Positions 6,583-13,069 of a stretch of DNA of 14,497 nt are shown here, piece after piece. Position numbers and translations under genes: made by a program. This stretch comes from DASPKW01 sp038244055 (lineage in GTDB: Bacteria; Planctomycetota; Phycisphaerae; Tepidisphaerales; Tepidisphaeraceae), in the NCBI GenBank assembly GCA_038244055.1, contig JBBRTW010000153.1, positions 1 to 14,497 on the forward strand. Reading direction: 5' to 3'. Numbering within the stretch: the stretch's first letter is position 1; every line of letters begins with the position of its first letter. The notes beneath the pieces were generated by a model, which saw only the letters and a list, made by a program, of their open reading frames with translations, was not told the DNA's origin and did no database searches.

Positions 6583-7506
6583 ATGCCCCGCCTGATCGAA
6601 TTCTTCCGCCCGACCCATTTCTCCGACGACCCCGTCGTCACCCTCTTCCATTATGCCTGCGGGCGGATGGCCGACTGGGCCAATGGGTCCGATGGCCGGG
6701 TCATGTGGACCGCCCGCACCCATCGCGGGGTGCAGTGGCTCGACAAGGTGGAATTCCCCCGCAAACAGAAGCGCTACATTTTTTCGCCGCAATTCGAGAT
6801 TCGCTACAACACCGCTTTCGAGGAAGTCATCCGCGCCTGCGCCGAATCGGGGATGCAGAAGGAAAACAAGACCTGGATCGTCGAGGGGTACATTCGCGGC
6901 ATGATCAATCTGAACAAACTGGGTTTCGCGCATTCCTATGAAGCCTGGACCGATGGCAAACTGGTCGGTGGCTCCTTCGGCGTCCAACTCGGCTCGTTGA
7001 TCACGGTGGACTCGATGTTTTACCGGACCTCCAACGCCTCCAAGGCGGCCTACGGACAGACCCTGGTCCGCCTGCGCGAGCGCGGTTTCAAGTTGATGGA
7101 TACCAACGGCGTTTCCAAGCATCAGGTCAACTACGGCGAAGAATGGATGCCCCAGTGGCAGTTTGAAAAAGTGCTGGCCGACTGCCTGCTGGAGACGCCT
7201 TCGCTCACCGATGCGCACCCTTGCCAGAAGTTGCCGGCTTCAATCCGCGCCCTGCTTCCAATGGTAAGTTTGGGAAAGAAACTCGGCCGGCGTCTCGGGT
7301 TTTCAAAAGCGCCGTCGGCCGGTGTTACCGGACCGTCGCAAGGCTCGGAAAAAATGGTTGAGTCTGGCGTGCAGGCAAAGGCCGATAAGGACACTTCAGT
7401 CGCAGAAGGCGCGGTGAAGCGCGCGGGGGTGGATGCGATGGAGGGGAGTGAGGGGAATGAAGCAGGCAAGCCGGCCTCCTCGGCTCCCTCGACTTCGGCG
7501 GCGTGA
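6583..7506 (+). CDS. Divergent leucyl/phenylalanyl-tRNA-protein transferase-like protein (copy 1)
   Basis: 307 aa. Canonical Aat moves Leu or Phe from tRNA to the N-terminus of proteins with an N-terminal Arg or Lys, marking them for ClpS/ClpAP. Conserved Aat blocks are present: AFEEVIRACA (78-87), TWI (97-99), LGFAHSYEAWTDGKLVGGSFGV (113-134), SMFYR (144-148), NASK (151-154) and RLRERGFKLMD (163-173). Key changes: the E. coli catalytic Gln188 of the DCQ motif is Asn175 here (DTN), Glu156 is Asp143, and the usual N-terminal block (EPNGLLA-GGDLSP, RRGIFPW) is replaced by SDDPVVTLFHYACGRMADWAN. A low-complexity tail of about 65 residues follows the fold. The substrate or reaction may therefore differ. 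ATG 6583 has no Shine-Dalgarno; no alternative ATG lies upstream in frame. Confidence 0.8.
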   Translation: MPRLIEFFRPTHFSDDPVVTLFHYACGRMADWANGSDGRVMWTARTHRGVQWLDKVEFPRKQKRYIFSPQFEIRYNTAFEEVIRACAESGMQKENKTWIVEGYIRGMINLNKLGFAHSYEAWTDGKLVGGSFGVQLGSLITVDSMFYRTSNASKAAYGQTLVRLRERGFKLMDTNGVSKHQVNYGEEWMPQWQFEKVLADCLLETPSLTDAHPCQKLPASIRALLPMVSLGKKLGRRLGFSKAPSAGVTGPSQGSEKMVESGVQAKADKDTSVAEGAVKRAGVDAMEGSEGNEAGKPASSAPSTSAA

Positions 7507-7515
7507 GGAAATGTT

Positions 7516-7579
7516 TCCCGGCATTGGAGGCCGGGAATGTGCGGGCAGGAGGCCCACGGCCTTGAGTCGTTCGCGACTC
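7516..7579 (+). promoter_or_regulatory. Two hairpins in the leader of the second Aat-like gene
   Basis: TCCCGGC (7516-7522) pairs with GCCGGGA (7530-7536) around 7 nt. GAGTCG-TTCG-CGACTC (7564-7579) is a perfect 6-bp stem closed by a UUCG tetraloop, ending 16 nt before the GTG start and directly before the AAGG ribosome binding site (7584-7587). They may set translation or mRNA stability between the two genes; the function is inferred. Confidence 0.45.
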
Positions 7580-7595
7580 GGGGAAGGTCAGATCC

Positions 7596-8333
7596 GTGTT
7601 CGCCTCAACCGTCATCGGCTCCGACCGCCTCACCTCCGACCCGGTGGACATGCTGATCCACTACGCGCTGGGGGACAGCGCCTGCTACACCGGGACCGAA
7701 GGCACGCCGGCCGCCTGGCTGCGCGAAGCGCATCGCGGCGTGCACCTTCTCAACGACATCACCTTCCCCAAAACCCAGAAGCGCTACATTCTCTCCAGCG
7801 AGTTCGATTTCCGCATCGATTCGGCCTTCGATGAGGTTCTGCGAAGCTGCGCCGATCTCTCGCGCACGGGCTACACCTGGATCGTGCCCGAATTGCAGGA
7901 GGCGTATCTCAAGCTTTATGAGATGGGCTTCGCGCACTCCTACGAGACCTGGCACGATGGGAAACTGGCCGGCGGATGCTTCGGCGTACAGGTCGGGGCT
8001 TATGCGACGGTCGAATCGATGTTCTACCGCATCAGCAACGCCAGCAAGTCGGCCTATGGCCGGGCCCTGCTCCTGTTCAAGGAGCGCGGCTTCACGCTGA
8101 TCGATTCCAACCCCGTCAAAGATTCCTCGCGCAACTACGGCGAGCAGTGGATTCCCTTCTGGAAATACGAACGCCTCCTCCGCGATGCGATGGCGAAGAA
8201 GGCGACATTGAGTGATTCCATCGGCTGCCCGGAACTGCCCTGGTCCGTGAGGCAATTGATCCCGGTGGCGCGGTTTATTCGGAAACTGGGGGAGAAGATC
8301 AGGCCGAGGGCGGCGGTGGTGGCGGGGCGGTGA
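7596..8333 (+). CDS. Divergent leucyl/phenylalanyl-tRNA-protein transferase-like protein (copy 2)
   Basis: 245 aa, a paralogue of the gene 89 nt upstream. The shared unusual core is FP-x-x-QKRYI (57-65), AFDEVLRSCA (77-86), TWIVPE (94-99), MGFAHSYETWHDGKLAGGCFGV (110-131), VESMFYR (139-145), NASK (148-151) and ERGFTLIDSN (163-172). Glu140 (E. coli Glu156) and Asp170 (Asp186) are kept, but Gln188 is replaced by Asn172, as in copy 1. The N-terminal Aat block is likewise replaced (SDPVDMLIHYALGDSA). It lacks the low-complexity tail of copy 1. The start is GTG 7596, supported by GGGGAAGG with 8-nt spacing; no ATG is near. The two genes are probably co-transcribed. Whether it still acts on N-terminal basic residues is unknown. 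Confidence 0.8.
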   Translation: MFASTVIGSDRLTSDPVDMLIHYALGDSACYTGTEGTPAAWLREAHRGVHLLNDITFPKTQKRYILSSEFDFRIDSAFDEVLRSCADLSRTGYTWIVPELQEAYLKLYEMGFAHSYETWHDGKLAGGCFGVQVGAYATVESMFYRISNASKSAYGRALLLFKERGFTLIDSNPVKDSSRNYGEQWIPFWKYERLLRDAMAKKATLSDSIGCPELPWSVRQLIPVARFIRKLGEKIRPRAAVVAGR

Positions 8334-8637
8334 GATCTTTCACCGCGGAGGCGCAGAGACGGGAAGGGGAAAAATGCTGGGAAAGAAAGGCGCAAAGCGA
8401 TGGATTGGGGGAATCACGTTGCTGTCAATTCCGACCATCGCACGACAATCAAATCTGTATCGGCGTCGTAGTCGATACCATAACACCCCAGCGCATGGCC
8501 GCGGCATTCAAAATAAATGGCAGGCCCGCAATATCAGCGTTACCGGGTTAGCTTCTCGCTTCTCCTCCCTCTCAACATCCCCTCCCCCTCCCGGTAGCAC
8601 TTCTGATGACTTTACTCACGTCCCCCGGAGGCCGCTT
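8334..8637. other. Intergenic region upstream of exbB
   Basis: This 304-nt space carries a period-8 repeat at 8343-8374 (CCGCGGAG, GCGCAGAG, ACGGGAAG, GGGAAAAA) of the same family as 247-286 and 13070-13101, and a pyrimidine-rich stretch at about 8551-8600. A frame in phase with exbB is open from 8374, but its translation is unlike any ExbB and starts in the repeat. The strong GGAGG before ATG 8638 argues against it. No convincing promoter was seen. Confidence 0.5.
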
Positions 8638-9315
8638 ATGCTGGATCTGATCATTCGCGGAGGCTGGGCGCTCTGGGTCATTCTCGCCTGCTCCATCATT
8701 TCCCTCGGCGTCACGCTCGAGCGCTTTATCACGCTCCGCAAGGCCGATGTCGATTCCGATGATCTCCTCTCGGCCGTCTCCGACAAGCTCGAATCCGGCG
8801 ATATCCCGGCCGCCATCGCGCTCTGCGACACCTCCGATGGCCCCGTCGCCCAGACCCTCGCCACAGGCCTGCGCAAGATGACTTTCCTCCAGCGCATCGG
8901 CAAGCGCCCGGAGGAAATCGAAGAAGGCATCGTCCAGGCCATGGAAGATCACGGCGGCCACGTCGTCGATTTCCTCGAGCGCAATCTCAATGTCCTGGCC
9001 ACCACCGCCAGCCTCGGCCCGATTCTCGGTATGCTCGGAACGGTGGTCGGCATGATTCGCGCCTTCGGCCTGGTTAGTTCGATGGGATCGCTTACTCCCT
9101 CGGTCGTCGCCGGCGGCATCTCCGAAGCGCTTCTCTGCACGGCCGGCGGGTTGATCGTCGCCGCGCTTTCGACGGTCGAATACAACTATTTCACCGGCCG
9201 GGTCAACCGCTTCGTCCTCAACGTCCAGGCCGCCGGCACCGCACTCGTCGAACGAGTCCTCTACACCAAATCCCACGCCAGAACCGCCCCCACCGAACCT
9301 GCCCCCACCCCATAA
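8638..9315 (+). CDS. exbB: MotA/TolQ/ExbB proton-channel family protein
   Basis: 225 aa, an inner-membrane subunit of an energy-transducing complex that uses the proton gradient to drive outer-membrane or cell-envelope work. It has three hydrophobic segments in the family arrangement: WALWVILACSIISLGVTLERFI near residues 9-30, then LNVLATTASLGPILGMLGTVVGMIRAF, with the diagnostic A-x-x-LG-x-LGTV-GMI run, and GGISEALLCTAGGLIVAALSTVEYNYF. A cytoplasmic helical part lies between the first and second. ATG 8638 has GGAGG 6 nt upstream. Two exbD-type genes follow; no tonB or tolA was found. TolQ cannot be separated from ExbB by sequence here. Confidence 0.9.
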   Translation: MLDLIIRGGWALWVILACSIISLGVTLERFITLRKADVDSDDLLSAVSDKLESGDIPAAIALCDTSDGPVAQTLATGLRKMTFLQRIGKRPEEIEEGIVQAMEDHGGHVVDFLERNLNVLATTASLGPILGMLGTVVGMIRAFGLVSSMGSLTPSVVAGGISEALLCTAGGLIVAALSTVEYNYFTGRVNRFVLNVQAAGTALVERVLYTKSHARTAPTEPAPTP

Positions 9316-9324
9316 CTCTCTTCC

Positions 9325-9387
9325 CATACCCAACACCCTACACCCTACACCCTCCGCTGAACCCTCAACCCTGAACCCTGAACCCTT
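9325..9387 (+). repeat. Heptamer tandem array, 9 units (TACACCC / AACCCTG type)
   Basis: Nine contiguous 7-bp units: CATACCC, AACACCC, TACACCC twice, TCCGCTG, AACCCTC, AACCCTG twice, AACCCTT. It fills almost the whole gap between the exbB stop (9315) and the TTG start of the first exbD (9390), leaving no room for a Shine-Dalgarno sequence. Confidence 0.95.
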
Positions 9388-9389
9388 CC

Positions 9390-9818
9390 TTGAAAATCAA
9401 ACGCCTAAAACTCCCCGCCCCCCACATCCCCTTTATCTCCCTGGCCGACATCGCCTGGCAGATCATCATCTTCTTTCTATTGGCCGCCACCTTCATCGCC
9501 AACTACTCGCTCAATGTCCCGATGCCCAGCGCCTCGCCCGGCAATGAGGTCGCGCTCGGTAAGACCATCAATGTCCGCGCCAGCGAAGTCACGCTGACGG
9601 TCAATGGCGTTCCGGTGATGTCCGGCGAGCTCGAATCGTATATTTCCAGCCTGCTCGCGGGCGTACTGACCGATGAAGGCCGGGCGGTGATCGTTTTTCC
9701 GGAGGATGATCTTTCCTTCCAGCGCAATTCCGAGATTCTCTACGCGATCCAGAAGGCCGGCGGGATTCCCGTCATCAGCGAGGAGCGACGCGATGAAGAT
9801 CATGCGCCCGCGCCATAA
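9390..9818 (+). CDS. exbD: ExbD/TolR-family protein (first copy)
   Basis: 142 aa, a single-pass inner-membrane partner of ExbB. The N-terminal cytoplasmic end (MKIKRLKLPAPHIPFI) is followed by one membrane helix (SLADIAWQIIIFFLLAATFIA) carrying the conserved Asp20 needed for proton flow, then a periplasmic domain with VNVRAS-like strands and the ending DLSFQRNSEILYAIQKAGGIPVI typical of ExbD. The start is TTG 9390; CTG 9378 is the only other in-frame option before a stop, and no ribosome binding site is visible because the heptamer array ends 2 nt earlier. It overlaps the second exbD by 26 nt. Confidence 0.85.
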   Translation: MKIKRLKLPAPHIPFISLADIAWQIIIFFLLAATFIANYSLNVPMPSASPGNEVALGKTINVRASEVTLTVNGVPVMSGELESYISSLLAGVLTDEGRAVIVFPEDDLSFQRNSEILYAIQKAGGIPVISEERRDEDHAPAP

Positions 9819-10200
9819 GCCGATCGTGGAAACGCAGATGATCAGCCTGGCGGATATCGCCTTCCTGATCATCTTCTTCTTCATGCTCACCTCGTCGTTC
9901 ATGCGCGACAACATGGGCGTGAGCCTCCCCGTTCTCGCCAAATCCGACAAAACCGATTCCGGTGTCACCGTCATCATCGACAAGGACGCCAAGATCTATC
10001 TCAACGGCCAGCTCGTCGGCAGCGCCGATGCCCTGGAGCGCGAACTCAAAGGAATGCTGGCCGACAAAACCAACCCCCGCGACACCGAAGTTCGCCTCCG
10101 CTGCGACAGGACCCTGAAGTACAAAGATTACCGCGCCATCTACGAATCGATCAGCCACGCCGGCGGGATCATCGCGATCATGCACGATCTGCCGCGGTGA
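9793..10200 (+). CDS. exbD: ExbD/TolR-family protein (second copy)
   Basis: 135 aa. It shares the opening ISLADIA--II-FF-L with the first copy: one membrane helix with Asp21, then a periplasmic domain (VTVIIDKDAKIYLNGQLVG, EVRLRCDRTLKYKDYRAIYESISHAGG) of the ExbD fold. ATG 9793 is chosen because AGGAG lies 7 nt before it; the open frame upstream overlaps the first exbD and has no homology. The 26-nt overlap implies translational coupling. The pair probably supplies two different ExbD subunits to one ExbB pentamer; its outer partner is unknown. Confidence 0.9.
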   Translation: MKIMRPRHKPIVETQMISLADIAFLIIFFFMLTSSFMRDNMGVSLPVLAKSDKTDSGVTVIIDKDAKIYLNGQLVGSADALERELKGMLADKTNPRDTEVRLRCDRTLKYKDYRAIYESISHAGGIIAIMHDLPR

Positions 10201-10310
10201 CGCAGGAAGAAAAATACGATGTCTTCCTCCGACTGGCGGCCGGCCACGTTTCCGAAGATGATTTGGCCGTCTGGATCGGCGATCGTCTCGGACACCATGG
10301 CGCGGCGTGA
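10197..10310 (+). CDS. Possible small protein, 37 aa, unrecognised
   Basis: GTG 10197 overlaps the TGA of the second exbD (GTGA) and opens a 37-residue frame rich in acidic and aliphatic residues (TQEEKYDVFLRLAAGHVSED, then DLAVWIGDRLGHHGAA). Third positions are mostly G or C, as in the neighbours. The GTGA overlap suggests coupling by re-initiation. No family is recognised. It may simply be a chance open frame, since the stretch 10201-10360 is otherwise unassigned. Confidence 0.4.
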   Translation: MTQEEKYDVFLRLAAGHVSEDDLAVWIGDRLGHHGAA

Positions 10311-10360
10311 ACCGCGCTCTGCCGCGACCATCGCTGAAAACCTTTCGCCGGAGAATTCAT

Positions 10361-11347
10361 ATGAATCATCGTCGCGCCCTATCGAGTGCCCTTTGTTCCC
10401 TGGCCGCACTGGCATTAATCCCCCTCGCCGCCTCGGCCGCCCCCGCAGGGCCTCCGATCAAGATCACGCAAACCCAGAACACGCTCGAAATCACCATCGA
10501 TGGCAAACCCTTCACCACCTACCGCTTCAACCCCACGCCCGATGACCCCGAGTGGCATCGGCCTTACTTCTTCCCCGTTCTCTCGGCCGATGGAGTCGAT
10601 CTGACTTCCGACCAGTGGCGTCTGCAACAGGCCCAGCCCGATGCGGCCGCGAAAAAGAAAATCGATCATCCCTGGCATCGCTCGGTCTACATCGCCCACG
10701 GCGACATCAACGGCCTGGATCACTGGACCCACAAATCCGGCGAGAAAAAACTCCAGAACCATCTGAAGTTCACCCAGCTCGATGACACCGGCTTCATCGA
10801 AGAACTCGCCTGGGAAGGCAAGGAGCCCGGCAAGCCGGTGCTGACCGAAGTCCGCACCGTGCGTTTCCTTGCCTACGCCGATGGGGCCCGCTCCATCGAT
10901 GTCACCACGAAAATCACCGCCGCCAGCGGCGATGCGGTTTTCAAGGTCAAGCCGCTCAATGTCTCGGGCGTCGAGGCCGGCTGGCTGGCGGTGCGCGTGA
11001 ATCCTTCGATTTCCGCCGCCAAGGGTAAGCACGTCATCACCTCCTCCGCCGGCGTCAAAGGCGAAAAGGATTCCCGCCTCAAGCCGGCCGACTGGTGCGA
11101 CTATTCCGGCCCCATCGGCGACAAGACCTACGGCGTCGCCGAGTTCGATCACCCCGCCAACCCCGGCCACCCGACTCCCTTCCACGTCCGCGAGTTCGGC
11201 ATGATCACCCACATCGGCATCCACGACTGGACCCTCAAGGCCGGCGATTCCCAATCCTTCCGCCATCTGCTCCTCTTCCACCCCGGCGACGCCGCATCGG
11301 CTCAACTCGACGAACGCTACAAAGAATTCGCCGCGCCAGCGCGGTGA
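10361..11347 (+). CDS. Secreted PmoA-family (DUF6807) protein
   Basis: 328 aa with a clear signal peptide (MNHRRALSSALCSLAALALI, cleavage near ASAAPA, about residue 27). The mature part has the features of the DUF6807 or PmoA-like family common in planctomycetes and related bacteria: RPYFFPVL near the front, the HPWHRSVYIAHGDINGLDHW block, ADWCDYSG, then HPANPGHPTPFHVREFGM and a final LLLFHPGDA. It is probably a periplasmic or exported beta-sandwich protein. The family is often linked to carbohydrate use; the name PmoA is historical and does not imply methane oxidation. ATG 10361 has GGAG 7 nt upstream, preferred to the longer frame from 10307. It lies 160 nt downstream of the second exbD on the same strand. 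Confidence 0.85.
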   Translation: MNHRRALSSALCSLAALALIPLAASAAPAGPPIKITQTQNTLEITIDGKPFTTYRFNPTPDDPEWHRPYFFPVLSADGVDLTSDQWRLQQAQPDAAAKKKIDHPWHRSVYIAHGDINGLDHWTHKSGEKKLQNHLKFTQLDDTGFIEELAWEGKEPGKPVLTEVRTVRFLAYADGARSIDVTTKITAASGDAVFKVKPLNVSGVEAGWLAVRVNPSISAAKGKHVITSSAGVKGEKDSRLKPADWCDYSGPIGDKTYGVAEFDHPANPGHPTPFHVREFGMITHIGIHDWTLKAGDSQSFRHLLLFHPGDAASAQLDERYKEFAAPAR

Positions 11348-11366
11348 GAATCTGCCAGTCCGCAAG

Positions 11367-11471
11367 TGGTGCCGTCCTGAGCGGTACCGTCCTGAGTGGT
11401 GCCGTCCTGAGACGTGTCATTCTGAGACGTGTCATTCTGAGACGTGTCATTCTGAGACGTGTCATTCTGAG
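11367..11471 (+). repeat. 15-bp tandem repeat, 7 units
   Basis: Seven contiguous 15-bp units: TGGTGCCGTCCTGAG, CGGTACCGTCCTGAG, TGGTGCCGTCCTGAG, then four identical ACGTGTCATTCTGAG (11412-11471). The last ten bases of the fourth type match the outer end of the palindromic element that follows, so the array looks like amplification of that end. It is open in all translated frames because 15 is a multiple of 3, but it is not considered coding. Confidence 0.95.
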
Positions 11472-11584
11472 GGGAGCTATGCGACCCGAAGAATCCGGCC
11501 GATAAGTCGAGGCCCGATCGCCCATTGATGACCCAATCCGTTCATGCAAGATTCCTCGGTCGCCTGAAGCTCCCTCGGAATGAC
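11461..11584. repeat. Imperfect palindromic element (GTCATTCTGAG ends)
   Basis: The left arm 11461-11497 begins GTCATTCTGAGGGGAGCT and contains CGAAGAATC. The right arm 11546-11584 is its imperfect reverse complement (GATTCCTCGG, AGCTCCC, ending in GGAATGAC). They enclose about 48 bp. This resembles the widespread non-coding repeats beginning GTCATTCTGAG and containing GAAGAATC, probably non-autonomous mobile or REP-type elements. No transposase is encoded. Confidence 0.65.
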
Positions 11585-11595
11585 GCCCCCCCAAC

Positions 11596-11693
11596 GTCTC
11601 GCTCCTCGCTTCTACGCTCCATCCTCCATCCTCCATCCTCTATCCTCTACCCTCCATCTTCTAACTTCCATCTTTTAACTTCCACCCCCCTCC
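11596..11693 (+). repeat. Heptamer tandem array ending at a start codon (CTCCATC / TTCCATC type)
   Basis: About fourteen 7-bp units in register. The first three are degenerate (GTCTCGC, TCCTCGC, TTCTACG). Then come CTCCATC three times, CTCTATC, CTCTACC, CTCCATC, TTCTAAC, TTCCATC, TTTTAAC, TTCCACC and CCCCTCC, the last ending on the base before ATG 11694. The tract is almost wholly pyrimidine plus A, without G, so no Shine-Dalgarno is possible. Confidence 0.9.
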
Positions 11694-13037
11694 ATGAAAC
11701 CCTCCGCCCCCCCATCCGTCCGCGAAGGCATCCGGCTCTGGGCGCCGGTCGCCCTGGCCGCGATTCTCGTGGTCGCGATCGCCTGGCCTTATGTCGAGCC
11801 CGCGCCGCCCAATCGCGTGGTCATCGCCACCAGCGCCGAGGGCTCGCTCTATTCCCAGTTCGCCGAGAAATACGCCAGATACTTCGCCCAGAACGGCGTC
11901 GAGCTCATCATCCGCCACACCCACGGCGGCCATGAGAATTACGACCTGCTCCTCGGTCCCAAGTCCGATGTGGACCTGGCCATCGTCCAGGGCGGCACCG
12001 CTCCTCCCGTCGAGCAGCGCAAGAATCTCGAAGCCGTCTGCGCCATCTCGCTCGAGCCGCTCTTCGTCTGCTATCGCCACACGCTCGGCGCGCCGGAACT
12101 GACCAAGATCAACGATCTCGCCGGCAAGCGCCTGGCCATCGGCAAGAAAGGCGGCGGCACCCGAGTCGTGGCCGAGCCGCTGCTGAATTTGCATGGAATC
12201 CTCCAGTCTCCGGGGACGGTTATCGTCGAGGAGAGCGGGCCGACCGCCGCCGCCAAGCTCAAAAGTGGCGAGATCGATGCCGCCTTTTTCTGCACCGATG
12301 TTCAGACCGAATATCTGCTGGAGCTTCTGCGCGCGCCCGAAATCCGCATCCTGAACCTCGCCAACGCCGATGTCTACACGCACAAGCTCGATTACGTCAT
12401 TCCCATCACCCTCCACGCCGGCGCGGTGGATCTGAAGGCCGATATTCCCGATCGCGAGGTGCATACCGTGGCAGCCTCCACCTGCATCATCGCCCGCCGG
12501 CACACGCACAAGGCGGTCATCCAGTTGATGGTGCAGGCCGCGCACGAGGCGCACGATGGCATGCACCCCATCGCCGACCGCAATACCTTCCCCAGCCTGC
12601 AATACTGCGAACTGCCGGTCGGCGGCGATGCCCAGTACTACTTCAATCTCAAGCCCAGCCTGCTGCAGCGCAAGCTTCCCTTCTGGATGGCCCAGCTTCT
12701 GGACCGCCTGCTGATTCTCATCGTGCCGCTATTGGTGGTGATCATCCCCATGATCCGCTTCGCCCCGATGATCTACCGCTGGGGCGTGCAGCGGCGCATT
12801 TACCGCTGGTACAAGCGTCTGCGAATGCTCGATGAACGCGCCATGGTTTCGGCCACGCCCAGCCAGCGCGAGATCGACCGCAAGGAAGTCGAGAAGCTGG
12901 AAACGGAAGTCGCGGCCGTCAAGGTGCCGCTCTCGTACATGGAGCAGTTGTATCAACTGCGATTGCATGTGGCGTGGGTGCGGGACCGATTGGCGGGGAA
13001 TGGGCCGGTGGCGGAAGTGGCGGCGGCGAAGGCGTAG
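11694..13037 (+). CDS. TAXI-family TRAP-type solute-binding protein, membrane anchored
   Basis: 447 aa. A membrane anchor (about 15-34, LWAPVALAAILVVAIAWPYV) precedes a TAXI-type binding domain (about 40-320) with the family features VVIATSAEGSLYSQFAEKYARYF, SDVDLAIVQGG, CAISLEPLFVCYR, LAGKRLAIGKKGGGTRVVAEPLL and LKSGEIDAAFFC. After it, LPFWMAQLLDRLLILIVPLLVVII (about 328-351) is a second membrane helix, and about 85 basic residues with a coiled-coil tendency lie on the cytoplasmic side. TAXI proteins usually bind small organic acids and feed a fused DctQM permease; no permease gene is present here. The two-helix form is known in some bacteria, and its role is unclear, possibly sensing. ATG 11694 follows a heptamer array with no ribosome binding site. 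Confidence 0.87.
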   Translation: MKPSAPPSVREGIRLWAPVALAAILVVAIAWPYVEPAPPNRVVIATSAEGSLYSQFAEKYARYFAQNGVELIIRHTHGGHENYDLLLGPKSDVDLAIVQGGTAPPVEQRKNLEAVCAISLEPLFVCYRHTLGAPELTKINDLAGKRLAIGKKGGGTRVVAEPLLNLHGILQSPGTVIVEESGPTAAAKLKSGEIDAAFFCTDVQTEYLLELLRAPEIRILNLANADVYTHKLDYVIPITLHAGAVDLKADIPDREVHTVAASTCIIARRHTHKAVIQLMVQAAHEAHDGMHPIADRNTFPSLQYCELPVGGDAQYYFNLKPSLLQRKLPFWMAQLLDRLLILIVPLLVVIIPMIRFAPMIYRWGVQRRIYRWYKRLRMLDERAMVSATPSQREIDRKEVEKLETEVAAVKVPLSYMEQLYQLRLHVAWVRDRLAGNGPVAEVAAAKA

Positions 13038-13069
13038 CGCACTGTTTACACGTGATTCCAACAGAATCA

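Noticed and set aside
8374..8637. Upstream extension of exbB by 88 codons
   Set aside because: It starts in an octamer repeat and has no ExbB-like sequence; GGAGG before ATG 8638 marks the real start.
10361..11347. Particulate methane monooxygenase subunit (PmoA) by name
   Set aside because: The DUF6807 family carries a PmoA label in databases but has a signal peptide and soluble beta-type sequence, unlike the multi-helix membrane subunit of methane monooxygenase.
10415..11365. 316-codon minus-strand frame opposite the DUF6807 gene
   Set aside because: Antisense shadow of a well-supported secreted protein; no recognisable domains.
11235..11636. Pentapeptide-repeat-like frames on both strands (RMTRL, RRVIL repeats)
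   Set aside because: They arise because the 15-bp DNA repeat stays in frame; they lack the A(D/N)LxX pattern and a supported start.
11661..12602. 313-codon minus-strand frame opposite the TAXI gene
   Set aside because: Antisense shadow; the plus-strand TAXI motifs are clear.
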